DNA of 64,000 nucleotides from Halorussus halobius (GTDB lineage: Archaea > Halobacteriota > Halobacteria > Halobacteriales > Haladaptataceae), in assembly GCF_004765805.1 (NCBI RefSeq), contig NZ_SBIU01000003.1, positions 682,001 to 746,000 on the forward strand, given 5' to 3'. Made by a program: the position numbers and the translations under genes. The notes below the pieces were generated by a model, which did no database searches, was not told the DNA's origin, and was given only the letters and a program-made list of their open reading frames with translations. Positions within the stretch are counted from its first letter, which is position 1; every line of letters starts with the position of its first letter. Of this stretch, positions 34,981 to 44,433 are shown in pieces.

Positions 34981-36426
34981 ATGCCGAACGACTGGAAGCC
35001 GCGACTCTCGCGGCCGTGGCTGGTACGCGGCGTCGTGTTGTTGCTCGTCGCGTCGCTGCTCGCGCCCTCGGCGGTCTCCGCGCTCACGTACGAACCCTCG
35101 AACACCGACCTCCAGCGGGGGACTATCGAGGAGCCCGCCGACGGGACCACGGTCATCTCCATCCAGGGCTTCAAGTTCGCCGGACAGTCCAGCGGGAAAA
35201 AGCCCGCGCGGCTCGTGGGCGTCGGACCCCGCGGCGAGGTGGAGTGGGTCCACGACGGGTCGGACAACGACGTGACGTGGTTCTACGATGTCGACCCGCT
35301 CGACAACGGGAACCTGCTCGTGACCGGAACCGAGACCGGCGGGAGCAGCGTCTACGAGTACGACCCCGACAACGACGAGATCGTCTGGTCCGAGTACTTC
35401 GACGGCGTCCTCGACACCCACGACGCCACGCTCATCAACGACAAGTCCGAGATTCTGGTCGCCAACATGCGGAACTACAACACCTCGACCGACGACAGCG
35501 AGGACCGCATCTTCGTCTACGACCGCGAGCAGGGCGAGATCACGTGGGAGTGGCACTTCGACGAACACACCAACTGGACCGCGGACATGGGCGGCACCTA
35601 CGAGGCCGAACCGCCGAACAACGACTGGACCCACGTCAACGACGTCGAGAAGATAGCTGACGGGCAGTACCAGATATCGCCCCGGAACATGGACCAAGTG
35701 CTGGTCGTGAACCGCTCCACCAAGGACATCGACATGCGCCTCGGGGAGGACGACAACTACGACATCATGCACGAGCAGCACAACCCCGACTTCCACCGGA
35801 GCGAGAACGGTACGGCCACGATAACGGTCGCCGACAGCGAGAACGACCGCATCGTGGAGTACCAGAACCCCGACGGTGACCTCACCGACGGCGACGGCTG
35901 GCAGCAGACGTGGGAACTCGGGTCGAGCCAGGACTTCAACTGGCCACGGGACGCCGACCGACTCCCGAGCGGTAACACGCTGGTCACCGACTCGAACAAC
36001 CAGCGCGTCATCGAGGTGACCCCCGAGGGCGAGATCGTCTGGGAGTTCTACGCGCCGTGGGCACCCTACGACGCCGCGCGGGTCTACCTCGACGAGGAGT
36101 CCGACGGCCCGACCATCGCCGACCAGAACGCCGAAGGCCAGTACGACGTCACGGGCAGCGCGGGGCTGACGCCCGGCTCGGGGGAGCAACTCACCTTCTC
36201 GCAGTGGGTGAGCGCCTCGTTCGCCGACACGCCGGTCGCGAATCAGGCCGACTGGTTCGCGAGCCGCTGGTCGAAGATCGCGCCGTGGATTCGCCCGGTG
36301 TGGATGGGCCCGTGGGACTTCGTGGGCGTCGTGGTGGCGTCGCTACTGCTGGTCGGGTGGCTGCTGAGCGAACTCGTCTACCAGCGCCGCCGCATCGCCA
36401 ACGGCGTTAAAAGCCGATTCGCCTGA
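34981..36426 (+). CDS. Arylsulfotransferase (ASST)-like membrane-anchored propeller protein
   Basis: 481 residues. Signal/anchor helix GVVLLLVASLLAPSAVSA, then a beta-propeller with repeated NGNLLVTGTETGGSS-type blades (GEVEWVHDG, GEITWEWHF, GEIVWEFYAPW), and a C-terminal helix (about 440-462) followed by a basic tail. ASST proteins transfer sulfate between phenols; related archaeal propellers may bind glycans. The propeller is predicted outside the cell, held by both ends. Exact reaction is uncertain. ATG chosen at 34981, nine codons inside the longest frame. Confidence 0.8.
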   Translation: MPNDWKPRLSRPWLVRGVVLLLVASLLAPSAVSALTYEPSNTDLQRGTIEEPADGTTVISIQGFKFAGQSSGKKPARLVGVGPRGEVEWVHDGSDNDVTWFYDVDPLDNGNLLVTGTETGGSSVYEYDPDNDEIVWSEYFDGVLDTHDATLINDKSEILVANMRNYNTSTDDSEDRIFVYDREQGEITWEWHFDEHTNWTADMGGTYEAEPPNNDWTHVNDVEKIADGQYQISPRNMDQVLVVNRSTKDIDMRLGEDDNYDIMHEQHNPDFHRSENGTATITVADSENDRIVEYQNPDGDLTDGDGWQQTWELGSSQDFNWPRDADRLPSGNTLVTDSNNQRVIEVTPEGEIVWEFYAPWAPYDAARVYLDEESDGPTIADQNAEGQYDVTGSAGLTPGSGEQLTFSQWVSASFADTPVANQADWFASRWSKIAPWIRPVWMGPWDFVGVVVASLLLVGWLLSELVYQRRRIANGVKSRFA

Positions 36427-36458
36427 CCGGGGTTCGGTCGTTCGGAAATCGTGGTGGG

Positions 36459-36760
36459 GTTGCTGTCACGGTCGTTGCGGTTGCTGTCGCGGTCGCGGTT
36501 GCTGCGGTTGCGGTCGTTGCGGTTGCTGTCGCGGTCACGGTCGTTGCGGTTGCTGTCGCGGTCACGGTCGTTGCGGTTGCGGTTTTCATTGGCTCAACGA
36601 TAGTAGCGGTCGGGATTTCGGGTGCTGTCGCGGTCGTGATTGCAGGTGCGGTTGCTGTGGTTGCTGTGGTTGCTGTAGCGGTTGCGGCCCCACTGGCCCG
36701 AGCATAGTAGCGGTCTCAGTTGCTGTTGCAGTCGCTATCTGAGGTGCGGTCGTTTTCTCC
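36459..36760. repeat. Low-complexity repeat array, locus 1
   Basis: A GCNGTN-type array on the plus strand that includes a 27-bp tandem repeat (36512-36538 and 36539-36565, exact, plus partial copies). It holds two copies of a 33-bp unit starting GCGGTTTTCATTGGCTCAA: 36579-36611 and a degenerate 36684-36715. The same unit occurs at 54771-55159. Together with the 36817-37042 element it fills most of an 882-bp gap (36427-37308) without a gene; 37043-37308 shows nothing further. Confidence 0.7.
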
Positions 36761-36816
36761 GTCTCGACCGGAGGCAGTTTCGCCGTCGCTCACGGGAGCG
36801 GAGCCGTCGGCGAGAG

Positions 36817-37042
36817 GCTAGCTATCGCCGAGACCTATGAGTTACCGCAACCGCACCGCCACCGCGCAGCACGGCACCGCAACCGCATCGCCACCGCCAG
36901 CACGACACCGCAACCGCACCGCCACCGCACAGCACGACACCGCGACGGCAAGCCTCACGCCTCCCCAACCGCCTCCCTCACTTCGTTCGGTCGTCCCTCG
37001 CGCGCTTCGGCGCGGTCATGAACGACCGCGCCAGCGCACGCC
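36817..37042 (+). repeat. Dispersed intergenic element, copy A
   Basis: 226 bp from GCTAGCTATCGCCGAGACC to CGCGCCAGCGCACGCC. It includes TATGAGTTACCGCAACCGC, a run of ACCGC/CAGCAC repeats, CTCCCCAACCGCCTCCCTC and a hairpin-like CGCGCTTCGGCGCG. Copies B and C at 53544-53870 share the start, ACCGCAC/CAGCAC, CTCCCCAGCC and end blocks. The open frame that starts at its ATG is not a credible gene. Confidence 0.7.
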
Positions 37043-37308
37043 GACGTTCCGAGGTCAGACGAGCGCTATCGGTCCGGAGTCGAACCAGCACGCAGGGCGG
37101 TGAGAGTGAGACGACTCGGCCGATGGGGCGTCTACCGGTACGCCGACGTTGCCCGCGAAACCTATGAGACTGCTCGGCGCGCGCTCGCACGGCTCGTACT
37201 TCCACGAGAGCGTTCGCGGCCAGTACGACTACCACCGGATTCGATGATGCGGGTTCTGCCACTCCAGAACTCCCGACGCTTTAGGTCCCCGGAGAGCGAA
37301 CCGCCGCC

Positions 37309-38730
37309 ATGATACGGAACCGCGACCGACTCCTCGGCTCCGACGAGCGCGAACCCACTCGAAGCCTCGCGCTCGACTGCGTCGAGGCCGGAATCCGCGC
37401 CGCCGACCCCTACCGAGTCGTCTCCGAGGCTGTCGAAGTCCGCGACGGCGTCTTGACCGTCGCCGGGGAGAGCTACGACCTCGGCGACTACGAGGAAGTC
37501 GTCGTGCTGGGCGGCGGGAAGGCGGCGGTCGGCACGGCGGCTGCGCTCGAAGCCGCGCTCGGCGACCGAATCGACCGGGGCGCGGTCGTCACCGACGACC
37601 CCGAAAGTCGAAGCGACGCCGACGCGCCGGCGCTCGACCGCGTGACCGTCCGGGCGGGCGACCACCCGGTCCCGAGCCAGCGGGGCGTCGCGGCCACGCG
37701 CCGGGTACTCGACCTCGCGGACGCGGCCGACGAGTCCACGCTCGTCCTCGCGGTCGTCACCGGCGGCGCGAGCGCGCTCCTCCCGGCCCCCGCCGGCGAC
37801 CTCTCGCTGGCCGACCTGCAAGCGACCACCGAGGCCCTGCTGGCGAGCGGCGCGACCATCGGGGACCTCAACGCGGTCCGCAAGCACTGCTCGGCGCTCA
37901 AGGGCGGGCGACTCGCCGAGCGCACGAGTCCGGCCACGGTCGTCGGACTCGCGGTCAGCGACGTGGTGGGCGACGACCTCGGCACGGTCGCCAGCGGACC
38001 GCTCTCGCCCGACGACTCCACCTTCGCGGACGCCCGGCGGGTGCTTGCCCGGTACGACGTCGACCCGCCCGCCGCGATTCGGGACCGACTGGACCGGGGC
38101 GCTCGCGGCGAGGTATCGGAGACCCCGACGGCGGGCGACCCGGCGTTCGAGCGGGTGTCGGTCCACGTCGTCGCGAGCGCGACCACGGCGCTCGACGCCG
38201 TCGCCGAGGTCGCCCGCGAGCGCGGCTTCGACCCGCTCCTCGTCTCGTCGCGGATTCGCGGCGAGGCCCGCGAAGCCGCCAAGACCCACGCCGCCATCGC
38301 CGAGGAGATGCCCGACACCGGCCAACCGGTCGACCCGCCGGCCGTGGTGCTGTCGGGCGGCGAGACGACCGTGACGGTCCGGGGCGACGGCGACGGCGGG
38401 CCGAACCTGGAGTTCGCGCTGGCGTGGGCGCTCGACATCGACGCCGACCCGGACGCCGACCTCGCGCTGGCCAGCGTCGACACCGACGGCGAGGACGGCG
38501 GAACCGGGGTCGCCGGCGCGCTCGTGGGGCCGGAGACGGTGGTCGAAGCCGGGGCGGCCCCGGCGGGCAAACGTCGCCTGTCGGCCGAGACCGCCCGGGA
38601 CGCGCTGGCCGACAGCGATTCGCTCGGCGCGCTGGCCGACGCCGACTCCGCGATTCGGACCGGGCCGACCGGGACGAACGTCAACGACCTCCGAGTGTTG
38701 GTGGTCGGCGAAACGTCGGGGTCGGAGTGA
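37309..38730 (+). CDS. Glycerate 2-kinase (MOFRL family)
   Basis: 473 residues. Two domains: N-terminal GCKA part (EEVVVLGGGKAAVGTAAALE, LVLAVVTGGASALLPAPAGD, LNAVRKHCSALKGGRLAE) and a C-terminal MOFRL domain (AVVLSGGETTVTVRGDGDGG, ending NVNDLRVLVVGE). Phosphorylates D-glycerate to 2-phosphoglycerate with ATP, linking glycerate to glycolysis. Stand-alone gene right of the repeat region. Confidence 0.93.
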   Translation: MIRNRDRLLGSDEREPTRSLALDCVEAGIRAADPYRVVSEAVEVRDGVLTVAGESYDLGDYEEVVVLGGGKAAVGTAAALEAALGDRIDRGAVVTDDPESRSDADAPALDRVTVRAGDHPVPSQRGVAATRRVLDLADAADESTLVLAVVTGGASALLPAPAGDLSLADLQATTEALLASGATIGDLNAVRKHCSALKGGRLAERTSPATVVGLAVSDVVGDDLGTVASGPLSPDDSTFADARRVLARYDVDPPAAIRDRLDRGARGEVSETPTAGDPAFERVSVHVVASATTALDAVAEVARERGFDPLLVSSRIRGEAREAAKTHAAIAEEMPDTGQPVDPPAVVLSGGETTVTVRGDGDGGPNLEFALAWALDIDADPDADLALASVDTDGEDGGTGVAGALVGPETVVEAGAAPAGKRRLSAETARDALADSDSLGALADADSAIRTGPTGTNVNDLRVLVVGETSGSE

Positions 38731-38804
38731 CCTCCGAGACCGGCTGGTTCGTCTCACCCCTTCTCCGACATTCTCTTAACGCACCGCCGTATACACTCCG
38801 GTAA

Positions 38805-39242
38805 ATGACGGTTGAAGCTACGAGCGCGGGTGCGATCCTCTACCGGGATACCCGCGGTCGCCGGGAATACCTCCTCCTCAAGTCCCGTCCGGGCGACTGG
38901 GAGTTCCCCAAGGGCGGGGTCGAGGGTGAGGAGGAGCTACAGCAGACGGCCATACGCGAAGTGAAAGAAGAGGCGGGCATCGAGGACTTCCGCCTGCTCG
39001 ACGGCTTTCGCGACGACTACGACTACGTGTTCGAGGCCAACGGCAACACCATCCACAAGACGGTCCACCTGTTCGTCGCCAAGTCCTACGAGGCCAGCGC
39101 GGAGCTGTCCCACGAGCACCGCGACCACCAGTGGCGCGACTACGAGCAGGCCATCAACACCATCACGCAGGACGGCCCGCGCGAAATTCTCGAAGACGCC
39201 CACGAGTTCCTCAACGAGAAGGAGGAGAACGGGGACGTGTGA
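38805..39242 (+). CDS. NUDIX hydrolase (Ap4A-hydrolase-like)
   Basis: 145 residues. SAGAILYRDTRGRREYLLLK, WEFPKGGVEGEEELQQTAIR and REVKEEAGIEDF make the NUDIX box in the bis(5'-nucleosyl)-tetraphosphatase style; a later His/Tyr region (FEANGNTIHKTVHLFVAKSY) fits dinucleoside polyphosphate binding. Hydrolyses NDP-X compounds, perhaps Ap4A. Its stop overlaps the GTG start of the next gene, so the two form an operon. Confidence 0.9.
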   Translation: MTVEATSAGAILYRDTRGRREYLLLKSRPGDWEFPKGGVEGEEELQQTAIREVKEEAGIEDFRLLDGFRDDYDYVFEANGNTIHKTVHLFVAKSYEASAELSHEHRDHQWRDYEQAINTITQDGPREILEDAHEFLNEKEENGDV

Positions 39243-40288
39243 ACGTCGCCGGCGGCTCGGACCCGGAGTTCGTCTTCGAGTTGCGGACCTGCCGGTGGGC
39301 CGAACGCGAGTGGCCGCCCACCGACGACGGCGGAGTCCGTCCCGCCATCGTGGCCCGCCAGCTCGGCACCGAGCGCCGCCGGTGGGACACCATCGTCGTG
39401 GAGGTCGACCCCGAGGGGCTGCGCCGACGCCGCCGGTTCGGCCCCCGGCGGCTCGACTCGGACCTGCTCGACGTGATTCCCCACGCGCCCGCCGACTGGA
39501 CGTGGTACCGCGACGCGCTCCCGGACCCCGGTTACCCGTGGCGCTACGTCCGGGAGTCGATTCATCGGGCCGACGACCGCGGTATTCTGGACGTGCGAAA
39601 GCGCGACAACCGCATCCAGATTCGCCGCAAGTGGGCGTACCCCGACTGGGTCGAGCGAATCGTCGCCGTCGAGAACAAGCCCGACCTGAGCGCGAGCGCG
39701 GCCCGCGACCTCGCGCCCCAACTCGAGTACGACGTGGCGCTGTCGCTGGCCGACGAGGTGTGGGTCGCCACCCGAGCGACCGCCGAGTCGGTCGAGCCCG
39801 CGCTGCTCGAACGTCTGCCGGTCGAAGCGGGCATCCTGACGCTCGACTCCCGCGACGGGGACGCCGAGGTCGAGTGGTTCCCTCGGAACCTCGACGCGGA
39901 CGCGCCCGGCACCCGAATCCTCGAACGCGGCGAGGAGACCGAGTACGGCACGACCGCCGGCCGGTTCGAGTACGCCGACCCCGACTGGAAGCGCGCCAAG
40001 CGGCTCGAAATCGCCGAGCGCGCCTACGAAACCGGGTGGCGCGACTACGCCGAGACCATGCGGCCCGACTGCCGACACTTCGAGTTGGGCCGCGACGGGC
40101 GCGCACTCCTGCCGTGGTGTTCGGCCACGGACTGCCACCAGACCAGCGCGGCGTGTTCGGGGTCGTGTCCGGAGTTCTCCCCCGAACCCCCGCAGTGGCG
40201 CACGCGGGGCTGGCCCATCGAGGGCGGTCCGGGAAAGGGGATTCGGCGACTGCTGGCGGACAGGCGGGAGCGAAATCGACCGGAGTGA
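39239..40288 (+). CDS. DUF5787 protein, possible PD-(D/E)xK nuclease-like
   Basis: 349 residues from a GTG overlapping the NUDIX stop (GTGTGA). The middle reads ERIVAVENKPDLSASA, where E-x-K on a strand is followed by a helix with QLEYDVALSLADEVWVAT, the arrangement of PD-(D/E)xK folds. A C-terminal four-cysteine cluster (WCSATDCHQTSAACSGSC) may bind zinc or an Fe-S cluster. Conserved in haloarchaea and not studied, as far as I know. Nuclease activity is an inference from these motifs. Confidence 0.75.
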   Translation: MNVAGGSDPEFVFELRTCRWAEREWPPTDDGGVRPAIVARQLGTERRRWDTIVVEVDPEGLRRRRRFGPRRLDSDLLDVIPHAPADWTWYRDALPDPGYPWRYVRESIHRADDRGILDVRKRDNRIQIRRKWAYPDWVERIVAVENKPDLSASAARDLAPQLEYDVALSLADEVWVATRATAESVEPALLERLPVEAGILTLDSRDGDAEVEWFPRNLDADAPGTRILERGEETEYGTTAGRFEYADPDWKRAKRLEIAERAYETGWRDYAETMRPDCRHFELGRDGRALLPWCSATDCHQTSAACSGSCPEFSPEPPQWRTRGWPIEGGPGKGIRRLLADRRERNRPE

Positions 40289-40342
40289 GCCGTTCGGTGT
40301 GAAACCGTGGCTCTTTTTCGTTGGCTTTGTCTGACAACTACT

Positions 40343-41647
40343 GTGAAGTCGCCTCCCGTCTCCAGGCGCGCGCTGTTGGCCGGCGCGGCCGCCGGTGCGC
40401 TCGGTGGGACCGTCGCGTTCGGTGCGTCCACGCTGAAGCGCGCCCCCGACTCGGTGTCGACGTGGGTGGACAGTTCCGACTGGCCGCTGGTTCACCACGA
40501 CACGCACAACACCGGGTTCAACTCCCACGCGGACGGACCCGCCGGCGACCCCGACGTTCGCTGGTCGGTCGAGCAGTTCGCCCCGGAGAATCCGTTTCGC
40601 GGCTACCTCAACCTCCCGACGCCGGCGGTCGTCGGCGACGCCGTCTACGTCGGCGGGTCGTCGGCTTCGGCCCGCCGGGTCGGCGACGGCCGCGAGCGCT
40701 GGTCGGTCGGTGGCGACTCCGACCGGACGTTCCACGGGGTCGCCTTCGCCGACGGGACCGTCTTCCTCTCGACGCGACGACCGGACGGCGCGGGCGTCGC
40801 TGCGTTCGACGCGACCGGCCAGCGCCGATGGCAGCGCGACGTAGAACTTCGCCGGGCCGGACCGCCACTGGTGGCTGGCACGACCGTCTACGTGCCCGGC
40901 TACGACTACCTCGTGGCTCTCGACCGGTCGTCGGGTACGAAACGGTGGCGACTCGAAACCGAATCCCAGTCGGTCGGCCACCCGGTCGTGACCGACGCGA
41001 GGCTCTACACGCCGATGGGGTGGCAGGGACTGCTCGCAAGGGACCGCCGCACCAGCCTGTCCGGTGCGCTGCTCGGGGACCCGCCGGCGGTCCAGTGGCG
41101 ATACGAACCGGACGAACGCGCGTATCCGTCTCCGGCGCTCGGCGGCGGCCGGGTTTTCGTCCCCGTGAGCGAAGCGTGGTACCCCAGCGACGCCGAGGGT
41201 CTGGGAGCGCTCGCCGCCCTCGACACGGACGGGACCCGACGCTGGACGCACTCGGGCGGAACGTTCGGTACCTCCCCGGTGGTCGCGGACGGGACGGTCT
41301 ACTACAAGTGCGGCGCGAACGCCGAGACGATAGACATGGGCGAGTACGTCCAGAGCCAGTCCGACGCCCGAGTCACGGCCCACGACGCCGCCGACGGACG
41401 CGTTCGGTGGACCCGGTGGTTCTCGGACCTCGGCGACTGGCAGATAGAACCGGTGGCCGACGACGAGCGCCTCTACGTGCCGCTCCACGACGACGTCGGT
41501 GAGCGGAGCGCGCTGGTCGCGCTCGACGCCGCGACCGGCGAGACGCGGTGGCGACGGACGCTGGACGCACCCGCCTACCACCTCTCGCTCGCCGGCGGAA
41601 CGCTGTACGTCAGCACGACGGACGGAACGCTCCTGGCGCTCGGCTAA
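40343..41647 (+). CDS. Tat-exported PQQ-like beta-propeller protein
   Basis: 434 residues from GTG. VSRRALLAGAAAGALGGTVA is a twin-arginine signal. The mature part has repeated propeller blades (DAVYVGGSSASARRVGDG, GTVFLSTRRPDG, TTVYVPGYDYLVALDRSSG, ERLYVPLHDD, GTLYVSTTDGTLLALG) of the PQQ-binding/BamB type. No catalytic quinoprotein residues are evident, so a scaffold or ligand-binding role is more likely. Overlaps the convergent next gene by 4 bp. Confidence 0.85.
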   Translation: MKSPPVSRRALLAGAAAGALGGTVAFGASTLKRAPDSVSTWVDSSDWPLVHHDTHNTGFNSHADGPAGDPDVRWSVEQFAPENPFRGYLNLPTPAVVGDAVYVGGSSASARRVGDGRERWSVGGDSDRTFHGVAFADGTVFLSTRRPDGAGVAAFDATGQRRWQRDVELRRAGPPLVAGTTVYVPGYDYLVALDRSSGTKRWRLETESQSVGHPVVTDARLYTPMGWQGLLARDRRTSLSGALLGDPPAVQWRYEPDERAYPSPALGGGRVFVPVSEAWYPSDAEGLGALAALDTDGTRRWTHSGGTFGTSPVVADGTVYYKCGANAETIDMGEYVQSQSDARVTAHDAADGRVRWTRWFSDLGDWQIEPVADDERLYVPLHDDVGERSALVALDAATGETRWRRTLDAPAYHLSLAGGTLYVSTTDGTLLALG

Positions 41648-42144
41648 TCCGACACCGACACCTCGACCGCGTCGCGCTCCACCGCCAGTTTGAACGTCGG
41701 CACCGTCCGATAGACGACCTCCACGACGCCCTTGCGCCGGAGGGCCTGAAGCGCGCTCCGGACGTCCTCGGCCTCGGGGTCGACGCCGTACTCCTCGCGG
41801 AGTTTGTTCAGAACCGACACCACGCTCTCGGATTCGTCGTCCGGGCCAGCGACCACCGAGAACACCTGCGCCTGTAGCTCCGGTACCCGGATGGCCTCGG
41901 GCACGCCGGTCTCCTCGTCGTCGACGACGCCGGGTTCGACGTCCACGAGGTCGTTGGCCTCGCCGGTCGCGCGGATGAGACTGTCGTCGTCGCGGTAGTA
42001 GTAGTCGCCCAGTTCGCTTTCGAGGTACTGGTGGACTTCGCTCCCGCCGTCGAGGCCCCACCGCTCCTGCAGTTCGGCGTTCTTGGTCGGCTGTAGTTCC
42101 ACGAGGTCGGCGAGTCGCTCGCGAGCCTCCTCCGAGAGGGTCAT
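41644..42144 (-). CDS. DUF5797 protein
   Basis: 166 residues. N-terminal helical part (LADLVELQPTKNAELQERWG) followed by YLESELGDYYYRDDDSLIRA and a C-terminal winged-helix-like half (VVSVLNKLREEYGVD, VRSALQALRRKGVVEVVYR). The mixed helix/wing layout suggests a DNA-binding regulator. The family is widespread in haloarchaea, function unknown. Confidence 0.75.
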   Translation of the reverse strand: MTLSEEARERLADLVELQPTKNAELQERWGLDGGSEVHQYLESELGDYYYRDDDSLIRATGEANDLVDVEPGVVDDEETGVPEAIRVPELQAQVFSVVAGPDDESESVVSVLNKLREEYGVDPEAEDVRSALQALRRKGVVEVVYRTVPTFKLAVERDAVEVSVSD

Positions 42145-42396
42145 CGGGCGTCGGTACGGCGGGGTGATATTTCCGCTTTCCGGAAAGGCGAACCGCGAGC
42201 GGCGGCCCGGATTCCGGGCCGATACGGGGTTAGCGCGACGCTCGACCCTCGATTTTAAGTGCGAAAACGGGACGAAACGTCGACGTGACGAGCCACCGAC
42301 TGAAATCCGTAGCGAGCGCCGCGACCGCCGTGGCGGCCCTCGCCGTTCCGACCATCGCCACCGTGGTCCTCCCGCCGACAGTCCGAACTGGGTCGT

Positions 42397-43137
42397 TCAC
42401 CCCTCGTACGCCGACCCGTCGGGGCGCTTGGCACCCTCGGAGTCGTGGACGACCACGCCGTCGTCGGGGTCGGCGGGTTCGTACGCGTCGCGGACCGCGA
42501 TGGCCTCCGCCAGTTCCCGGACCGCGCGCTCCTTGAGCGCCGCCGCGAGCGCCTCCGCGTCCTCGCGAGAGATATCTCGGCCCAGCCCCTCGCACTCGTG
42601 GGCGCGGACCATCCCCGCCTCGTCGACAGCCTCGCCCATCGGCTGGCTGGTGCCCCCGAGCGCGACGCTGAAGGGGTAGGTTTCGCAGATGAGCGGTCGG
42701 CTGTCGTGGACCGAACACGCGCCGGTGCCGGCTGCGTCCTCCGTGTAGAAGACGCAGTCACCACACGCGTCGGTCTGGAGCGCCCACTCGAACGTCTCGC
42801 CCGTGGGGTCGGACCCGCCGTCGCGGTCGGCAGTCTCGACTCCGGCCTCTTCGCGCGCGTCGAGCCCGTACGGCATCGGCCGAGCGACCTCGCGCCAGTC
42901 CCGCGAGACGTCGGAGTCGGAGCTCGAAGCAGCGTCGCCGCGCCCGTAGTCGTCGGTGGCGTCCTGCAGCGCCCGGACCTCGTCGGGGAAGACGGTCGCC
43001 GTGTGGGGGTCGTCAGCCTCGGCTTTACAGCAGGCTCCACAGCGCGTACACTCGAAGCCGATTGACTCGATTGCGTCCGCGAGGTCGTCGACGGCGAGGT
43101 CCCGGGCGCGCTCCAGTTCCGCGTCGAGGCTCTGCAC
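42397..43137 (-). CDS. YkgJ family cysteine-cluster protein
   Basis: 246 residues. IGFECTRCGACCKAEADD near the N-terminus and CGDCVFYTEDAAGTGACSVH followed by RPLICETYPF give the eight-cysteine pattern of YkgJ/UPF0153 proteins, thought to hold zinc or iron. An N-terminal helix precedes the first cluster. No function is proven. ATG start directly above a gap shared with the MBL-fold gene. Confidence 0.85.
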   Translation of the reverse strand: MQSLDAELERARDLAVDDLADAIESIGFECTRCGACCKAEADDPHTATVFPDEVRALQDATDDYGRGDAASSSDSDVSRDWREVARPMPYGLDAREEAGVETADRDGGSDPTGETFEWALQTDACGDCVFYTEDAAGTGACSVHDSRPLICETYPFSVALGGTSQPMGEAVDEAGMVRAHECEGLGRDISREDAEALAAALKERAVRELAEAIAVRDAYEPADPDDGVVVHDSEGAKRPDGSAYEG

Positions 43138-43188
43138 ACGCCGGGATTGGTCGTCGCGGATAGAAGGGTGTTTCGGGGTCGCCGAGGA

Positions 43189-43962
43189 CTACGACTCCGC
43201 TACCGGCCGCACCCGCTCGCCGTCCCAGTCGACCTTCGCCTCGACGGCGAGCTTGTCGAGGTGCGCGGCGACCGTGGTCCGCGCGAGGTCCCGAACGCCG
43301 GAAACGTCCTTGTCGTAGGCGGCGTCCACGACCTCGTCGAGCCGGGTCGCGCCCGACCGGACGGCCGCCAGCACGCTCGCCTCGCGATCGAGGCGATGGC
43401 GGAGCAGTCGCTCGATCTCGGCCCGCGCGTCCCCGATTTCGGGGCCGTGGCCCGGATACAGTCGGTCGGGGTTCCGAGCGTACAGCCGGCGGAGCGAGGT
43501 CAGGTACGCCCGGAGGTCGCCCTCGTCCGCGCCGACCACGACGCTGCCCGACGAGACCACGAGGTCGCCCGTGAGCATCGCGTCGCCCGCCGCGAGCGCG
43601 ACGTGGTCGGGCGCGTGGCCCGGCGTAGTCACGACCTCGACCCCGCCGATTTCGGTCCCCTCGCGGAAGGTGCGGTCCGGCGCGACGCCGGTGGCGCGCT
43701 CGAACCGACCGTCGCGGCCCGCCAGCGCCCAGACGGTCGCGTCGCAGGCGTCGGCGTAGTGAGCGACAGCGCCGACGTGGTCGGGATGCGCGTGAGTGAC
43801 GAGGACGTGGTCCACGTCGTGGGTCTCGACCGCGCGGTCGAGGTCGTCGGTTCGCGCTGCCGGGTCGACCAGCAACGCGTCCTCGGCGTCGACGAGGTAC
43901 GCGGTGGTCGTCCCGTCGGGCGCGAGCGTCTCGGTCGGGACGGGGATGGCTCGGACGTTCAC
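43189..43962 (-). CDS. Metallo-beta-lactamase fold hydrolase
   Basis: 257 residues. The dinuclear metal motif LVTHAHPDHVGAVAHYAD (HxHxDH), then TPGHAPDHVALAAGDAML with the third His and LTGDLVVS with the bridging Asp, ending YPGHGPEIGD. A C-terminal extension from about 180 looks like a small winged helix, as in lactonase-like MBL proteins of archaea. Substrate unknown; thioester or lactone hydrolysis is common in the family. Confidence 0.9.
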   Translation of the reverse strand: MNVRAIPVPTETLAPDGTTTAYLVDAEDALLVDPAARTDDLDRAVETHDVDHVLVTHAHPDHVGAVAHYADACDATVWALAGRDGRFERATGVAPDRTFREGTEIGGVEVVTTPGHAPDHVALAAGDAMLTGDLVVSSGSVVVGADEGDLRAYLTSLRRLYARNPDRLYPGHGPEIGDARAEIERLLRHRLDREASVLAAVRSGATRLDEVVDAAYDKDVSGVRDLARTTVAAHLDKLAVEAKVDWDGERVRPVAES

Positions 43963-44013
43963 GTCGGGCCGGACGCGGGCCGTCGAGAAAAGCGAGGTGG
44001 TCGAACGCGGGAG

Positions 44014-44283
44014 TCAGCGGTTCAGGAAGTACACCTGCTTGCGGGCGTCCTTGAAACTGTACCGGGAGTCGACGAGGTCCTCGTCTTCGAGCCGGTTCAG
44101 CGCGTACCGGACCGTGCGGTCGGGCAGCAGCGATTCCTCGGCCAGTTGACCCTGCGAGAGGGGCGCGTCCATCTCCAGTACCTTGGCTACGAGCTTCGCA
44201 CTCGGGGGGAGCTCGCGAAGGGTCTCGCGGAAGTCTTCGGCCGACTGCTCGGTGACGGGGGTCTCGTCCGTAGTCGCACTCAT
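44014..44283 (-). CDS. Winged-helix (MarR/TrmB-type) transcription regulator
   Basis: 89 residues: short acidic head, then ELPPSAKLVAKVLEMDAPLS, LAEESLLPDRTVRYALNRLE (the helix-turn-helix) and a wing ending RKQVYFLNR. Small one-domain regulators of this type are numerous in haloarchaea. Divergent from the PPOX gene, with AT-rich DNA (TTAAAGGAGTATTAACGC, about 44350-44367) between, which likely holds promoters for both. Confidence 0.85.
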   Translation of the reverse strand: MSATTDETPVTEQSAEDFRETLRELPPSAKLVAKVLEMDAPLSQGQLAEESLLPDRTVRYALNRLEDEDLVDSRYSFKDARKQVYFLNR

Positions 44284-44433
44284 GTTCCTCCCACGAGCGA
44301 ACGTACAGGTAAATGTTGGCTATATGTGCGACTGTAGAATCTAAAGTCCTTAAAGGAGTATTAACGCTCCTTAAATTCATTTCACGCCGAGAGTTCGGCA
44401 AAAATTACGGTGGCGGGGAGCGTCAGCCCTCCC

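Noticed and set aside
36407-36589. Thr-Ala repeat frame on the minus strand.
   Set aside because: It is a translation of the GCNGTN low-complexity array and shows no start signal.
36459-36760. CRISPR-like array in the first repeat region.
   Set aside because: Spacers are themselves low-complexity and repeated, unit spacing is irregular, and there are no cas genes.
42285-42536. Small plus-strand frame from GTG with signal-like start, TATA-like element 25-30 bp above.
   Set aside because: It runs 140 bp into the C-terminal end of the YkgJ gene, and past residue 40 it is Arg/Pro-rich like shadow frames.
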